From assembly GCA_029891345.1 (NCBI GenBank), contig CM057009.1:208252709-208316708 (forward strand): DNA of 64,000 nucleotides, read 5' to 3'. Both the position numbers and the translations under genes were made by a program. Numbering within the stretch: position 1 is the first letter of the stretch; the number at the start of each line of letters is the position of its first letter. Below, piece by piece: positions 23,833 to 36,612 of this stretch. The notes beneath the pieces were generated by a model. That model saw only the letters and a program-made list of their open reading frames with translations, was not told the origin of the DNA and ran no database searches. The DNA is from Dryococelus australis. Lineage: Eukaryota > Arthropoda > Insecta > Phasmatodea > Phasmatidae.

Positions 23833-25513
23833 TTATAACTGGACATGCATTAATTTGACTAATATAATTTTCTTGTTCCTATCTTTTCCTATTAATTGTG
23901 ACCCTGAGTGAATTAAATTTTGAGTGAATAAAACAGCAATTTGTGTGTTACAATTATTTTCTGCCCATTCTACAGTTGTAGTAGGTGTAGGTCCTTGGGC
24001 AGCAGCCCTCCCCTCCATTTCACTTAAAGCTGATGCTGAAGGTGATGGTTGGGGACTGGTATCAGAATCTCTTTGCTCCCGATTTTCTCCTTCCCTTTGA
24101 TCTAACCCCAAATATATATTGTTTCTGTTATATCCCCAATTTTGTCCCATGTATGTACTTCTTTCATCCCTATTGTAATTACCTTGGTATCTTGTATTAT
24201 CCCAGTGACGATAATTATTTCAATCTTGGTTATCTTTGTTTTTCTTTGCTGCTGGCTCCTGCCCAGCTGTTTCCTGATCTTTTTTATAATTACTATCCTT
24301 TTGATACTGTTTATACTCATCACTCCTATAACAATATTTACCCTCCCATTCATCTCGCCTATCAAAGGCCTTTAGAAGAACCACCACCTCACTGACTTTA
24401 GTTGCAGGTGACCCACTAGTACCATCTTGTATCCTAGCTGGGAAGTGTACTATGTGTATGAGAAACCTTTCTTCTGCTATTGGAAAATCAAGGAATTTGG
24501 CGTGTAGGTGAAGATTTTGTAAATATTCAGCCATGGGGCCTACCCACAGTGAGTACCTTCCGGTAAATAAATACTGCAAGAATTCATCCTCCTGAAACAT
24601 GCTCCAATATTTTAGCAAAAAGGCTGCTTGAACATGGGCATATTTGTTTCATAATTTTTCCCTATTAGTAGCCCACTGCATGACTGCACCCTCTAATCGA
24701 GAGATAAACAAATTTAGTTTATGTTCCCCAGATCATAGCTGCTTGACAACCCTATCATATTTCTGAATAAACTATACTGCATGTACACTCCTCTCATTGC
24801 CATAAATTCTAGGTACCATTTTTCCAAAATTATTTACATCATCAACAGTGAAGCCAACATGCCTACATTCTAAAACTTGTGTTTCACCTTGTCCAGAATT
24901 TAATATTGGTAAAATTTCTTCATTTATATGAGGTTTGACCACCTCTAACCTTTCTTCCCACTGTTGTTCTAATTTCTTTACCTGTTATACTTTTCGGACA
25001 ATATTCTCTACTGTATTTATTTTATAGTTTACTGCCTGAAAATATGTATCAATATTTTAGAATTCCTTTTGTACATTTCCCTGAAATTCTTTCATTTCCT
25101 GTTGTGTCCCAGTTGTTTCCTTTATTTTTTTGTTTTCATTTTTGAGAATGGTAACTTGACTACCAATATCATTTACCACTTCTTGCAAAATTACAACAGA
25201 TTGTTTATTTTCTGTTAACATAACCCCTAATTATTGTGTTTTTTAATTAGTGTTAATTCACGAATTTTTTATTTGTTCTTGAGATTCCTTTATCCTATTT
25301 TCACACTTAATTGTCATTTGTATCCCCTAGTTTTATACCCTGTTTTCCAATTATGTTTTATTTTTTCACTCTTTTCTGGTAGTTGCCTAATTTGTCCTAA
25401 CTCTTTTTAATCCCTTGTTCAGTTCACCTAATTTCCTGTATTATTCCCTGTTCCGTATTTTTTATTTGTTCTTTAAACTCCTTAATCTCATTTTTTGTTA
25501 AGTCAAAAGCCAT
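23833..25513 (-). pseudogene. Gypsy element B: gag
   Basis: A likely start ATG at 25513 opens with MAFDLTKNEIKEFKEQIKNT, a charged, coiled-coil-like N-terminus, soon broken by stops. The frame 24618-24220 is Gag-like (GPMAEYLQNLHLHAKFLDFP, EERFLIHIVHFPARIQD). It runs into a Lys/Asn/Gln-rich tail. 24150-23833 is a Pro/Ser-rich linker toward the protease. No zinc knuckle was recognised. The 25514-25880 stretch upstream is the probable untranslated leader. Confidence 0.6.
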
Positions 25514-25880
25514 ACAATTAGGCTTAAGTCTATTTGATCCCTTGTCTCTCTATTTACGTTGTGGAGATTGGGTACATTAAAAAATTTGGTTTCTTGAGCA
25601 TTCTCAAACCCTAAAAAAATCCTCTCCCTCAATAACTCGCTCTTCCCCTCTTGTCACCCATTCTGAATGATAACTGTATAAATGCAATATTTTAAATTTG
25701 TTTGGGTTGCCTTTAAACATGAACAACCTTCACACAACAGGAAAAAAACAAACAAAATTTGACATATTTATAATTACCCTAATCTATACCAAAATTTAAA
25801 AAATGAGGAAGTTACTTGTTGATATCTTTCTCGATGAATGATTATCTGACATAATAAATACCTGTGTACATGTTGCCAAT

Positions 25881-27189
25881 GTTTCTAGTCTGTTGTTAGT
25901 TACCTGAATTCTTCGTAGCTCTCTGGAACACTGGATTGAAACAAAGGAATGCTGCTTGCTGGTTTATTATAACACAGCTGGTGTTGTGCTGCTCACCTCT
26001 CGCCCACTGGTTCTGAAGAACTGTTGTGGACTCGTAATTAATGTTCCGCTGCTGCTTTTGTGTTGAACGAAGCTCTAAACAATATTTGTCTTAAATAACT
26101 AATATCTCAGGCATGTTGAAATTCGTGCCATGTGGCGGGCGCCATCTTGTGATGTTCTTAGTTACAAAAAATGTAAACTTGAAAGTCACCACTGAGCTTA
26201 GCTCAGTTGAATTGTCGAAATTCACAAGTGATTTTTAAAAGGTGCCATTTTTTATTTTAAAAATGTATTTTAGTTTTAGATTAATTCTTCAATTTTATTT
26301 TGTAGATTCTCAGATAACACTTTCACAATCTTTCAGAAATGTAGGTACACGCACTGTCAGTTCTTTGATACGACAGAACTGCGTCACAGTAATTCAGGAC
26401 TAATGATGTCTCTCCAAAGCTCTCATTGCGAGAAAATACTTATGGCAGGAGATAAAAACTTTAGCTCCCGATGCCCTATTAATCTCTCACGCCAGTGGAA
26501 GAAATTGCAGTTAAAGTTGTAAAACAAACAGAAAGTTAGGTCACTGGCACGTACTGGCATGGACTAATTTTGTTTGCTGCAGTGTGTTCAGTTCACCGAC
26601 TTCTCATTATTTGCTGCCCTTTCCCATGTTCTCCGCTTGCAACTTGGCGCGTGGCTACCCCCACTCCTACAGCTAAGTTACTAAAAATAAGATTTGGCCG
26701 GGACTGGCCTCCTCTTATTGGCCAGATTGTAGTGTGTCACCTTCGTAGCTACAAAAAAAAACATTTAAAACTAACGAAACCTCACTGCGACTGCAGAAAC
26801 TCAAAACGGCAACACATTACAGATAGTTGCTTGAATGTGACTAACTTCAATTACTGATAAACTATTTCTGCTACACGTGGTACCAAAGAAAAATTTAGAA
26901 TATATTACACTCAGTGGTCAAATAAAAGGAAATTAACTATATTTCTCGATTGAAAAACATATTATAAAATCCATCAAAAATATAAATATATTGCAATGTT
27001 ACAACATTGCCTCTTGCAACATTACATCTAACACTGATTAGTGACATTCTAGAGAAAGAGAAGAAGTCTAGAGGAGGAAGGAGGTCAGAAATACACATTA
27101 CCATGTGCTTATCACAGAGGCATTTTCACACAGCCATTGAAGCAAAATGAGTAAAAAATTTCCCACCTAAAAATGTGTTGCTTGTACAA
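25881..27189. other. Possible 5' LTR of Gypsy B and unassigned DNA
   Basis: On the minus strand, sequence near 25880 reads ACATTGGCAACATGTACA and could be an LTR end plus a primer-binding site. The following ~0.7 kb is less AT-rich and contains TTATAATAAACC. No matching copy was found at the left end of element B, so the LTR is not proven. The open frame at 26570-26857 (+) has no motif. Confidence 0.25.
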
Positions 27190-27193
27190 AGAA

Positions 27194-27216
27194 ACACATA
27201 CATACATACATACACT
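27194..27216. repeat. (CATA)n microsatellite, 3' tail of the CR1-like element
   Basis: ACATACATACATACATACA immediately adjoins the 3' end of the minus-strand LINE. Short microsatellite-like 3' tails are usual for CR1/Jockey-type elements. Confidence 0.8.
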
Positions 27217-27266
27217 CGCAATTAGGCTACCGCCTGTTGGCGAGCTCTCTCAACTCTCCACCCAAT

Positions 27267-28757
27267 TTACTCCTTTTCCACTCCCTTCCTGAATTTGCCA
27301 ACCCTTCTCACAGATACCAATTCCTCCCTCAACACATTCCACTCCCTCACAGACCTCACAAGCATGGACTGCCTACCCCGCTCCGTTCTCCTCCACACCC
27401 TCTGAAGCTTCTCACTGTTGTTACCTCTTCCCCTAAACACCCCCTTACTTAGCTTGCAGTGTAGCCCTCCCCATCCTCCCTCTTCATTCACCACCGTGTA
27501 CATCCTGACTAACCGTTCAACTTTCCTCCTGTCCTTCAATGAGCTCGACCCCATTTCTTTCATCATCACTGATGGCCTATAGTTCCCTTCTTCCTCATCA
27601 TCCTGCCCTTGCCTTCCCCACCTACCCTTCACCCATCTTGCTGCCTTTCTCTGCACCTTTTCCAGTTCTTGTACCTCCACCTCCACATACGGGTCCCATA
27701 CTGATGCAGCATATTCTAACATTGGCCGTACCATTGTGCCATACGCCTTCTCCTTCACCTCACAGCTGACTCCATTGAGCACCCTTCCCAGCATACCCAG
27801 AGCCCTTCTTCCCTTTGCTACCACCCTCTCTACCTGTTTTTTCCACCTGAGGTCTCCCTGCAGTACAATCCCTAGATACTTATATTCTACTGCTTCTTCT
27901 ATCTCTTGTCCCTCCCATCTGTACATGTCCCTGCTTATCATCTTCTTCCTTGTGAACCTCACTACCTTAGTTTTTCTTACATTTATCTTCATTTTATTTT
28001 TTCTGGTCCACAACCATATCTTATCAATGTCCGCCTGCAAATTTCCGCCCCCCTCTCCCACCTCAGCATATACAACACAATCATCTGCAAACAATCTGGT
28101 TTTTCCTCTAATCCCCAAACCCATGTCATTTTCCATTATGGTAAATAACAAAGGACCCAGCATGCTTCCCTGTGGTATCCCTGACGTAACCTCCTCTTCC
28201 TCCGACATTGCCTCCCCCACTTTCACCCTCTGCCTTCGCCCCCTGAGAAAGTCCCCTATCCATTCCACTACCCTCCTGTCTGTTATCAGCGCCTCCACTT
28301 TCCTCATCAATGTTTCATGGGGCACCTTATCGAATGCCTTCTCAAAATCTATGAAGCAGACATCCACCTGCTTCCCCTCATCAACTACCTGCACCTGATC
28401 CTCTAATAACCCAACCAGCTGAGTCTCACATGAGTAACCCCTCCTAAAACTATGCAGGGAATCCTCCAACCAATTCCTATTGCACATTACCCTCACCACA
28501 TACTGCACCACCAGCCTCTCCATTACTTTTCCTGTACTTGATGTGAGACTCACCTGTCTGTAGCTGCCAGGCCTCCCCCTATCCTCTCCATGCTTGTGTA
28601 TAGGTACCACCATAGCATCCTTCCAATCTTGTGGTATCTTACCCTCTCCTAAGGACTTTTTAAACAGCACTTCTAAATATTTTGCCAACTCCTTGCCACC
28701 AAACTTTAGTGCTGCGTTTCCTATCCCATCTGGTCCCCCTGCCTTACTGCTCTCCAA
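27267..28757 (-). pseudogene. CR1-like LINE ORF2: reverse transcriptase (496 codons open)
   Basis: The longest frame in the window. From the N-terminus: KAGGPDGIGNAALK (fingers), IPQDWKDAMVVPIHKHG, SYRQVSLTSSTGKVMERLV, CFIDFEKAFDKVPHETLM (first palm Asp), SGIPQGSMLGPLLFT, FADDCVVYAEV (the intact catalytic FADD box), and WTRKNKMKINVRKTKVVRFT with YKYLGIVL (thumb). The C-terminal region ends KFRKGVEKE. It looks full-length from fingers to C-terminus and is the best-preserved retroelement coding region here, but the frame upstream is broken, so no complete ORF2 protein is made. Group: Jockey/CR1 superfamily; CR1/L2-like is favoured by the ORF1 relic upstream. Antisense to TBCD. The long + strand frames across 27.2-28.4 kb are its mirrors. 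Confidence 0.9.
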
Positions 28758-28790
28758 ACCCCTAATTAACCTTTTCTGTCCCCCACTCCC

Positions 28791-30086
28791 TCATCTTAAA
28801 CTCACTATACACCCCCCCCGAACCCTGTTTGTCCCCCTATTCCAACCCTCCTTTGCCTCAAACACTGACAAGTACTGTCCTTGCAGCATCTCCAATTTTT
28901 CTTGGTCATTTGTCGCATGCCTACCATCCCTTCCTGTTAGCAGAGGGATCCCTTCCTCTCCACCCCTTAACCGCCTAACGTACCTAAACAATTTCCCCCA
29001 TTCCTTGCCTTTTCCTTCTTCCACTATGTTCCCCAGAAATACATTCTTTGCCTGTTTGATCTTCCTTTCAAGCTCCCTACCCATTTGTTTCATCATTTCT
29101 ATAGATCTTATCATCCCTTCATTTCTCCACTTGGCATGTAATTTTCTGCAGTTCTTCTTCATTTTCAAAATCTCCTGTCCATAATATGGGGGATCTCCCC
29201 CAGTCTGTAACATTTTCATTGGCACAAATTTCTCCAACATAACCTCCATTAATCTTCTAAACTCCCTCCACAATCCCTCTACACCCTCCTCCATAGACCA
29301 TAAACCTGTCTCTCAGGAAGATTTCTGCCCCCTTCTTGTCTCCTCTCCCATACTGCCACACCAACCTTTCTGCCATTTCTCATCCTGCCAATCCCAATTT
29401 CTACAACCGGAATATGATGGTTGCTTATACCATCCAATACTATTGCGCCAACTACAGCATTCCTAGGTCTGACCAACACCACATCCAGCACTGACCCAAC
29501 ACCCTCCTCATTCCATCTCGTAGGTGTTTCTACTATCTGGACTAATCCTCTGTTGACTAACTGTACTGCCATTCTCTGCATTATGCTACCCATTCCTTCT
29601 GCACCCTCTACCCATTTCACCCCTGGCATGTTCAAATCCCCTGCTACAACAACCTACTGCCTGTCCTTTAGTCTATCGACCCTCTCCTTGATCATCTCAA
29701 TTGCCTGCCATCCCTGTCCTGGTGGTCTGTATGCTGCCAGCAAAGTAATACTCCTATTACTACTACCACTCAATTTAATTTCCATTACCTTATCCTCATT
29801 AACCAATTCTACCGCCCTTTTTAGCCCTTTCCTTACACACCATTATTTCTCCTCCTCTCCCATCCCTGTCTCTTCTGAAGATGGTGAACTCATCCTGCCT
29901 ACACTCTATGTCCAGTACTTCCTCAGTCAACCAAGTCTCCACAGCTACCACTATATCCGCCCCATATCCTTCAACCTTTCCCCAGAAGCCCTCCAGCTTG
30001 TTGTACACACTCCTACAGTTCACCACCATTATCTTTATACTAGTACTCTGCTTTACCATCCTACATTGCTTACCTCCTATCTCCAC
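28791..30086 (-). pseudogene. CR1-like LINE ORF2: APE endonuclease and linker, broken
   Basis: Frame 30086-29799 holds the endonuclease start (IKIMVVNCRSVYNKL, VAVETWL). An in-frame TAG at 29654-29656 follows an AAYRPPG block and precedes AGDLNMPGVKW. 29635-29279 continues to the end of the domain, where SNHH replaces the usual SDH catalytic motif. 29294-28791 is the linker to RT (PPYYGQEILKMKKNCRKL) in another frame. At least two frameshifts and one stop separate it from the intact RT frame. Confidence 0.85.
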
Positions 30087-30144
30087 ACCTGCGGCCTCAT
30101 CAATGCTATCCTCTCCATTTCTCTCCCCTTCCGTTTCCTTGCTT

Positions 30145-30345
30145 CTATCTGATTGCTATTTCAACAACTGCTGCTCTGCCCTGACCCTCTCCATGCAGCC
30201 AGCTACTTCTACCTAGCAGGTCACCTAGAATCCTCTTTCCCTGTTCAGTCAGGTGAACCTGGTCCCTCCCTACACTTTCCCAGCCTATCCATTTCCTACT
30301 ATCTATAAATGTAGCCCCCAAAGCACAGAACTCATGCAGAGACTG
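30145..30345 (-). pseudogene. CR1-like LINE ORF1 C-terminus, SGNH-esterase-like
   Basis: An open stretch of 66 codons on the minus strand, ending at a TAG (30145-30147) about 60 bp before the first ORF2 methionine. It contains GATFIDSRKWIGW, then VGRDQVHLTEQGKRILGDLL. The D-x-V-H-L-(T)-x-x-G pattern is the C-terminal block (catalytic Asp and His) of SGNH hydrolases. Esterase domains in ORF1 are known for CR1/L2-type LINEs, which supports placing this element there. Similarity stops near 30350, so the copy is 5'-truncated and lacks the nucleophile Ser block. Confidence 0.65.
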
Positions 30346-30350
30346 TCACA

Positions 30351-31439
30351 CCATGTTTTGAAAATTATCACACCAAAAAATATCACTAATTATTATTATT
30401 CAAAACTTTACAATGTGTCTTAAAAGTATAGTGTTACTCTATTTTCCTAAATATTGGCAATATAAATCAGTAAATCAAATTCAAAGAAAGATATTTTTAT
30501 GTTCACAAAATGAAATGTTGAATCACTTAGATATTTCTGTCATATGTGCTGTTCTAGCAGTGGTTTGACTATAATAAGTGTAATAAAAATCAACCCAATT
30601 TATTGTAGCTTTCATATGTTAGTTTAACAACTCTGTCATTTTATTGAGTGTGTATCAAAACTTTGTTTTAAGAAACTACTATATCTGTTAAAAAAAAGTT
30701 AGTGTAATTCCACTGTAATAAATATAGGATATTGACTCTAAATTAAATGAATGTGATGTCCGTATTTTTAAGTCAGGAAAATGAATTATTACTGAAAGGT
30801 ATTTTTAAAAAAGTGCATAAAACATCTAAACAGGCCATTCACAATCTTACTATAAAAAATAATTCAGCACGGAGGGTCAATTGAATCTATGTAGCTGCCT
30901 GCTAGCAATATTAAGTTTGCACCAATAACATGCATGCAGCAATGATAGTTAAGGTGAACGTGGTGTGTAAAAAACAAGGATGCATGACAAACTGCCTTTT
31001 CATAAGACTGGTTGAAGACAGAAGACTCAAATGGTGTCATTTTGGAAGAGTGGTGTGAAAAGACCTATTAAAAGTTTGAAGCTCTTTGTAAGTATTATAT
31101 AAAAAAGTAGTGAAATATGATAATAGGAGTTTAAGCTAGCTGTTTGCCTATTCTGAATCCAGATTTAATGTCTCTCAAACCAAAGATATGCTCAGTGGAA
31201 ATAAAAAAAACAGTTGCAGAAGGTAGTGGTGCCCAGTGATTCATATGGTCCCAGCTAATTAGTTTCATTATGGTCACATGGAGATAGTGTTGCTAAAACC
31301 GAACTTATATGGTGTTTACAATGGCAGCTTCAAACTTAAGTTATGCCTCCTCATGTGCCATAGGTAATTATTTCGGGAAATATTTCCTGAAAGTTTGTAG
31401 ATGGAATATTTCAAATGAGTAAATCAAATGTATCTTATA
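30351..31439. other. Intronic DNA, no gene recognised
   Basis: AT-rich sequence without open frames of note. I could not place repeat ends in it. Confidence 0.4.
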
Positions 31440-31860
31440 TGATTTCAGAAGCTATTGGTCCTCATTTTCATTCTCTCCTAGTAAATGATCAGAATTTAAT
31501 ATGTCACACAATAACTGACAGATCAGTAGAACGAGAAGCAACTAGACATCAAGATATGGTACTGGTCCAAGGAAGAAAACAAAGTGTATATTAATCACTT
31601 GGATACTCATCACATAAGAGAGGCAAATACTAAAGATAGTGCTCTGCATGTAATGAAATCAATAAATGAAAAATATTTGATCTTTAAAGGTCTTACGACA
31701 CTGGGGAGTGATAGCCCTAACTTAAATAAAGCAGTGTTTGATGTGAAGCATGAAAATAATGAAGTTGTAGAGCTATCTTCTCTTTTAGACATAGGAACGT
31801 GTCCTTTGCATATTACTCATGCTGCCTTTGGATGGATGTGTAGGAAGTAAATATTTCATA
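31440..31860 (+). pseudogene. hAT-type transposase fragment (DUF4371-like)
   Basis: The frame 31584-31850 reads YINHLDTHHIREANTKDSAL, then LTTLGSDSPNLNKAVFDVK and LDIGTCPLHITHAAF. This matches the catalytic segment of ZMYM/DUF4371-group hAT transposases, where LGSDGPNVNK precedes a C-x-x-H-x-x-HNAF block. The preceding ~140 bp continues the similarity in another frame (TITDRSVEREA). Only this internal piece is present. It is opposite in orientation to the hAT relic at 33.0-36.0 kb. Confidence 0.65.
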
Positions 31861-32848
31861 TGTGTGCAAAACAGTGATTATTGATCTTACCAATAAGCGG
31901 CGGGTCTGGGGAGTCCTCCCCTGGAAAAAATTGGATTTCAATATGTAAAATTGTGATATTTAAGCATTTTTGTGTTCTTAAACTTTGAATATACTGCTGG
32001 TTGAATTTGTGATATTTTTTAAGATAAAATTAGTTTTAGTAACCAATTTTTTTATATACCTTTATCAAACTAGGAGCTTTATCCTCTCAAAATCAGTATT
32101 ATTGTAATATCAGTCAGGAGAAACAGAACATACTGCAATTTAAATATTTATTTCTATGTATGATAGCGCGTTAATCGAAACATGTTTATTTATAAAATTT
32201 ATTTCTACATCTTATGATGGACCTTACATGACAGGGGAAAACCAAGCAAATATCATTATACATTTTCCTTTGTGGATTAAAAAAAAGTTCATATATTAAC
32301 ATTACAAAATTAGCACAACAGTAGAACTTGATTCAGATATCACACATATTATACAAATACTTTAATGCTAACTCCTTACTGCTGAATGCTAGTTTAGGTC
32401 AGAGAAGTTAAAACAGTTTATCTATGGTTGGTTAGGTGTAATTACATACATAGCATTAATATAATAATCTTTCCCTTGTTTCTTACCTGATACAGTAACT
32501 AAACTCCCTTGTCTAGTATTTTGTTGTTTTGCAATGTATTACTATCAAACTTTTTTTAAATGTCCCTACTAATTTAATGTACAATCTATAAATATTTTCA
32601 ACTCAGAAAAATAACTTCAAAAACCTTCTAATTCTTTTGTTGACAGCTGCAGAGCTTCTGGAAACTGCATCTTTAATGCTGGTTTAAATGTGAGAATGAT
32701 TACATGAGACACATTTAAACTACTAAAACTAAATAATTATGTAGATTGGTTTGTGCCAAACACAACACACACTTTTCAGGTCAGTCACAAACAGTGCTGC
32801 TTGTTTTGGTGATTAGCAATACGACTTAAACTTTTCCAAAAAAAAACA
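31861..32848. other. Intronic DNA, no gene recognised
   Basis: AT-rich sequence between two hAT relics. No open frame or repeat boundary was recognised. Confidence 0.4.
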
Positions 32849-33811
<963 letters not shown>

Positions 33812-34612
33812 TGTAGTGGTTCTGCTGTACAGAAACTCGTGGGAGCTCGTATCAAACACTAGCTCAGACTAGCTCAGTGAAAAGTTACGAGACTCGTAGA
33901 AATAAATAAATAGTTGAAAGTTTGTTGATTCAGGCGTGCCAATAGAAAATAAATAAAAGATTATTTAAATTTCACTAAAGTTTATTACTGTCTCTTCAAA
34001 CAAATTACACTCGCAGAAAAAAGGAAAAAACTAAGCAAGAGATGACATGGTAGCATGGTCATTCGCTACCCTGCACAAACTCTACATCGCTGAACTGGAG
34101 GACTGATACGAACTTGAAACTGTGCAGACAAGAAACTTAAAGGGTGTGTGACGACGAAAGTCGTGCTAACCCTATTTATGCTTCCTGAATTATTGCATCA
34201 AGTAAATGTGGTCCAATCGTGGTTTCGCACGGTGCACTAATGTTTAAAAATATCCTGTGAACACTGACGTGAGTCTCAAAATCGAAGTATTACAATATGA
34301 GCATGGCCTGTCACGTCGGCCTACTGTGACATCAGTACAATGAGTTTCATCAAATGGTGCAACACTCAGACATGACTCTCTTACTAACTCCTTGATAGAG
34401 TTGAACTGTCATCCTGTGATGATTATACTACTAATGCAATGTCTCAAATAAAATAATAAATTTGAAAAAAAAAACAAACATGTACAAAATACAAACAAAT
34501 TCTTACTGCCACAATCTTCTAAACATTAAATGAATTACTATCGTTAACACAAAAATATAGTAAATAAAAATAATTCCCAAATATATACATTATAATATAT
34601 TGCAACGCTACA
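33812..34612. mobile_element. Solo LTR (801 bp) with 4 bp target duplication AGTG
   Basis: The insert begins TGTAGTGGTTC and ends GCAACGCTACA, giving TGTAG...CTACA termini. It is flanked on both sides by AGTG (33808-33811 and 34613-34616). The hAT coding similarity continues across when the insert is removed. A 4 bp duplication fits a Gypsy-class integrase. The terminal bases resemble the LTRs of Gypsy element D (TGTAGTGG... and GCAACGTAACA), which would put it in + orientation. However, a CATAAATAGGG-like TATA lies on the minus strand near 34174, so orientation is left open. Confidence 0.75.
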
Positions 34613-34616
34613 AGTG

Positions 34617-36030
34617 TTTCAAATTTTCTCAATCTGCCTATCCACCCTCAGATAGCAGACTTCCTTTCATCAGAAATCACTCCTTTTTCATCATTGATAG
34701 ATTCCAAAGTTTTTTGAACGCTCTTGTATTCTTTCTTGAACCTTTTAAGTTTATTTATCCTGATAGTCCAACATATAGGACACAGTGCAAGAAGTTGAGC
34801 TAGCTTTAGAGTTACTGCATCTTCATCTCCAGCGCCACTTTTGCAAGGAGGCAGAACAATATATTTGTAAATTTTTCTCCTTTTTTCTGAATCCAGAATG
34901 ACATTGGATGCATCTTTGACTGTGCAGAGTACATCACAAATTCCACTTCTATGACGAGCTACTCTTGCAAGGCTAGGTCAAGTGCACGGCTTGAGCAGTG
35001 TACATAAAGAGACTTCGGGTGAACAGACTATAAAATCTTTTGAACTCTTTTCCAGTCATATTAGCAGCTTCATCGAAGCAATGTCCTCCGAGATCAGAGA
35101 TCGGAAAATTCATTGGGAGAAGCCATTCTTAATGGCAGCAGCAAGTGCCACCTCCTGGCTATTATGAGGGTACAAACACTTCTTTCGCTACTAAAGTTTA
35201 TGGCTGAACAAACCGAAAACATAAAGAGAACTGCTGCTGGCCAGCACAATCAGTAGTGCCATATGCAATAACAGAGAACCATGGAGCAACTTAAATTTCT
35301 TGTATAATTTCATGCATAACCTTGTGAGTCATAATCTTGATTATTTCATTCCGTATTTCAGGACTCAGGTAGTTGTCTCATTTTTTAAGCCACAGCTCCA
35401 GTTCCTCAATTTCTGATTTTCTCTGTTGTAAGAGCACGACAAGATTCCCATTGTCACTTTCGTGACCTTGTACAACACTTCCATATCGCACAAAATAACA
35501 TGTAGAGCCAATCATAGCAAATGAGCCCATATTACCTTTTCATTGCTCCTTCATGAGACTCTGACATTTGAGAATTAATTGGAACAGAATATTCTCTGCT
35601 TATTATTGGCTCCAAACATTTCTTGTGGAATGAACTCTTTTGATGACCTCTGAAAGTGGCTGTAGCATCCTTCCAGGAGCAGAAGCCTACAAAAATGAAA
35701 GATGGTTCTTCACCACTTTACACACCCTGTTTTCCTTTCCGACCATGTTGCATGCCGTAATGCACACAAAGCACAAAACACTATCGTTTACACTGTCATA
35801 GTGAAGCCATTTGTAATTGCTAAACCACTGATGCCACACACTCCTTTCACTACTAGCTTCTTCGTTTAAGGTAGGAAAGAGAAATGTATTTTAAGGATGA
35901 CATTTCTCACTAATGAAAGAAATATCAGGAACGTTACTGTCCCTGATCTGCCAGGTATTTCCATTTCTCAGATCAACCGCATATTTTTCCTTCGGTGCAT
36001 TTTCAGCAAAAGTAGAAGAACCTAAAAAAA
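34617..36030 (-). pseudogene. hAT transposase, N-terminal and catalytic part
   Basis: Read from 36030 downward across frames with many stops. At about 35850-35800 is a TTF-type zinc-finger block (WFSNYKWLHYD, then LCFVCI). At about 35380-35270 is a DUF4371-type block (LSPEIRNEIIKIM, then AYGTTD where the family has A-DETTD). At about 35100-34980 are remnants of the catalytic middle. At 34800-34620 is the region leading to the inserted LTR. Together with 33000-33811 this is one nearly full-length ZMYM1-like hAT relic. Confidence 0.75.
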
Positions 36031-36041
36031 AAAATTATATA

Positions 36042-36610
36042 CAGTAGAACCCTGTTATAACATTCCCGCATATAACACCATTATTTCATGGTCCCACCAT
36101 TTCTCCATAAGGCTTAATGGTTTAATTTCCTACATACAACAATGTTAAAATTTTCATTTCATGCTTATAACAACAGTATTGCTTGCTGTATCTCAAATGA
36201 AATTTCAGACATTAACAATGCAGTAGCTTGCAAACAAATAAAGAAAACTGTTTATACCTGAAATATTAAGGATTTTAGAGTAGTTGGTCCTCAAAATTAC
36301 TAATATAACGAAGTGTAGATAAGTAAGCAAGCATCCAGAAAGCATGTCACTGTGTTTGATGATGCTATGGTCCATAGAATTCAGATCACTGATATTTTTT
36401 GCATCAAATGATTCAGATGAAGAAGTTGAACTTGGCTAGCTACTTATATACAAAAATTATTACTTTAGAATTTTATTTTGCTTTATGTGTTGCTGCAGGT
36501 GTAATACCTACTGTTTCCTGCTTATAACATTTTCCTGCATATAACATTTTCCTGCATATAACATTTTATTTTACTGGCACCCTGAAAAATGTTATAACAG
36601 GGTTCTACTG
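36042..36610. mobile_element. Tigger/pogo-type MITE with perfect 23 bp TIRs
   Basis: It begins CAGTAGAACCCTGTTATAACATT and ends with its exact reverse complement. TA flanks both ends (36040-36041 and 36611-36612), the pogo/Tigger target duplication. The length is 569 bp with no coding capacity. Inside the right end the unit CCTGCATATAACATTTT is repeated about three times (36517-36566), and one related unit lies just inside the left end (CCCGCATATAACA), suggesting subterminal binding sites. A Tigger transposase relic lies 5 kb downstream (41.7-42.9 kb). Confidence 0.9.
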
Positions 36611-36612
36611 TA

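Noticed and set aside
24033..24395. 120-codon + strand frame with many aromatic residues
   Set aside because: Opposite the Lys/Asn-rich gag tail of Gypsy B; composition artefact.
20570..26170. GGCGGCGC/GGCGCC-type motifs near 20590 and 26140 as a matching LTR pair for Gypsy B
   Set aside because: Only a short GC string is shared; the surrounding sequence does not align.
27539..28398. Long + strand open frames (up to 220 codons) with hydrophobic, Pro/Ser-rich translation
   Set aside because: They are reflections of the minus-strand CR1-like RT, whose G-rich sense strand leaves the opposite strand free of stops.
29421..30152. 243-codon + strand open frame
   Set aside because: Mirror of the minus-strand endonuclease region of the same LINE; no motif of its own.
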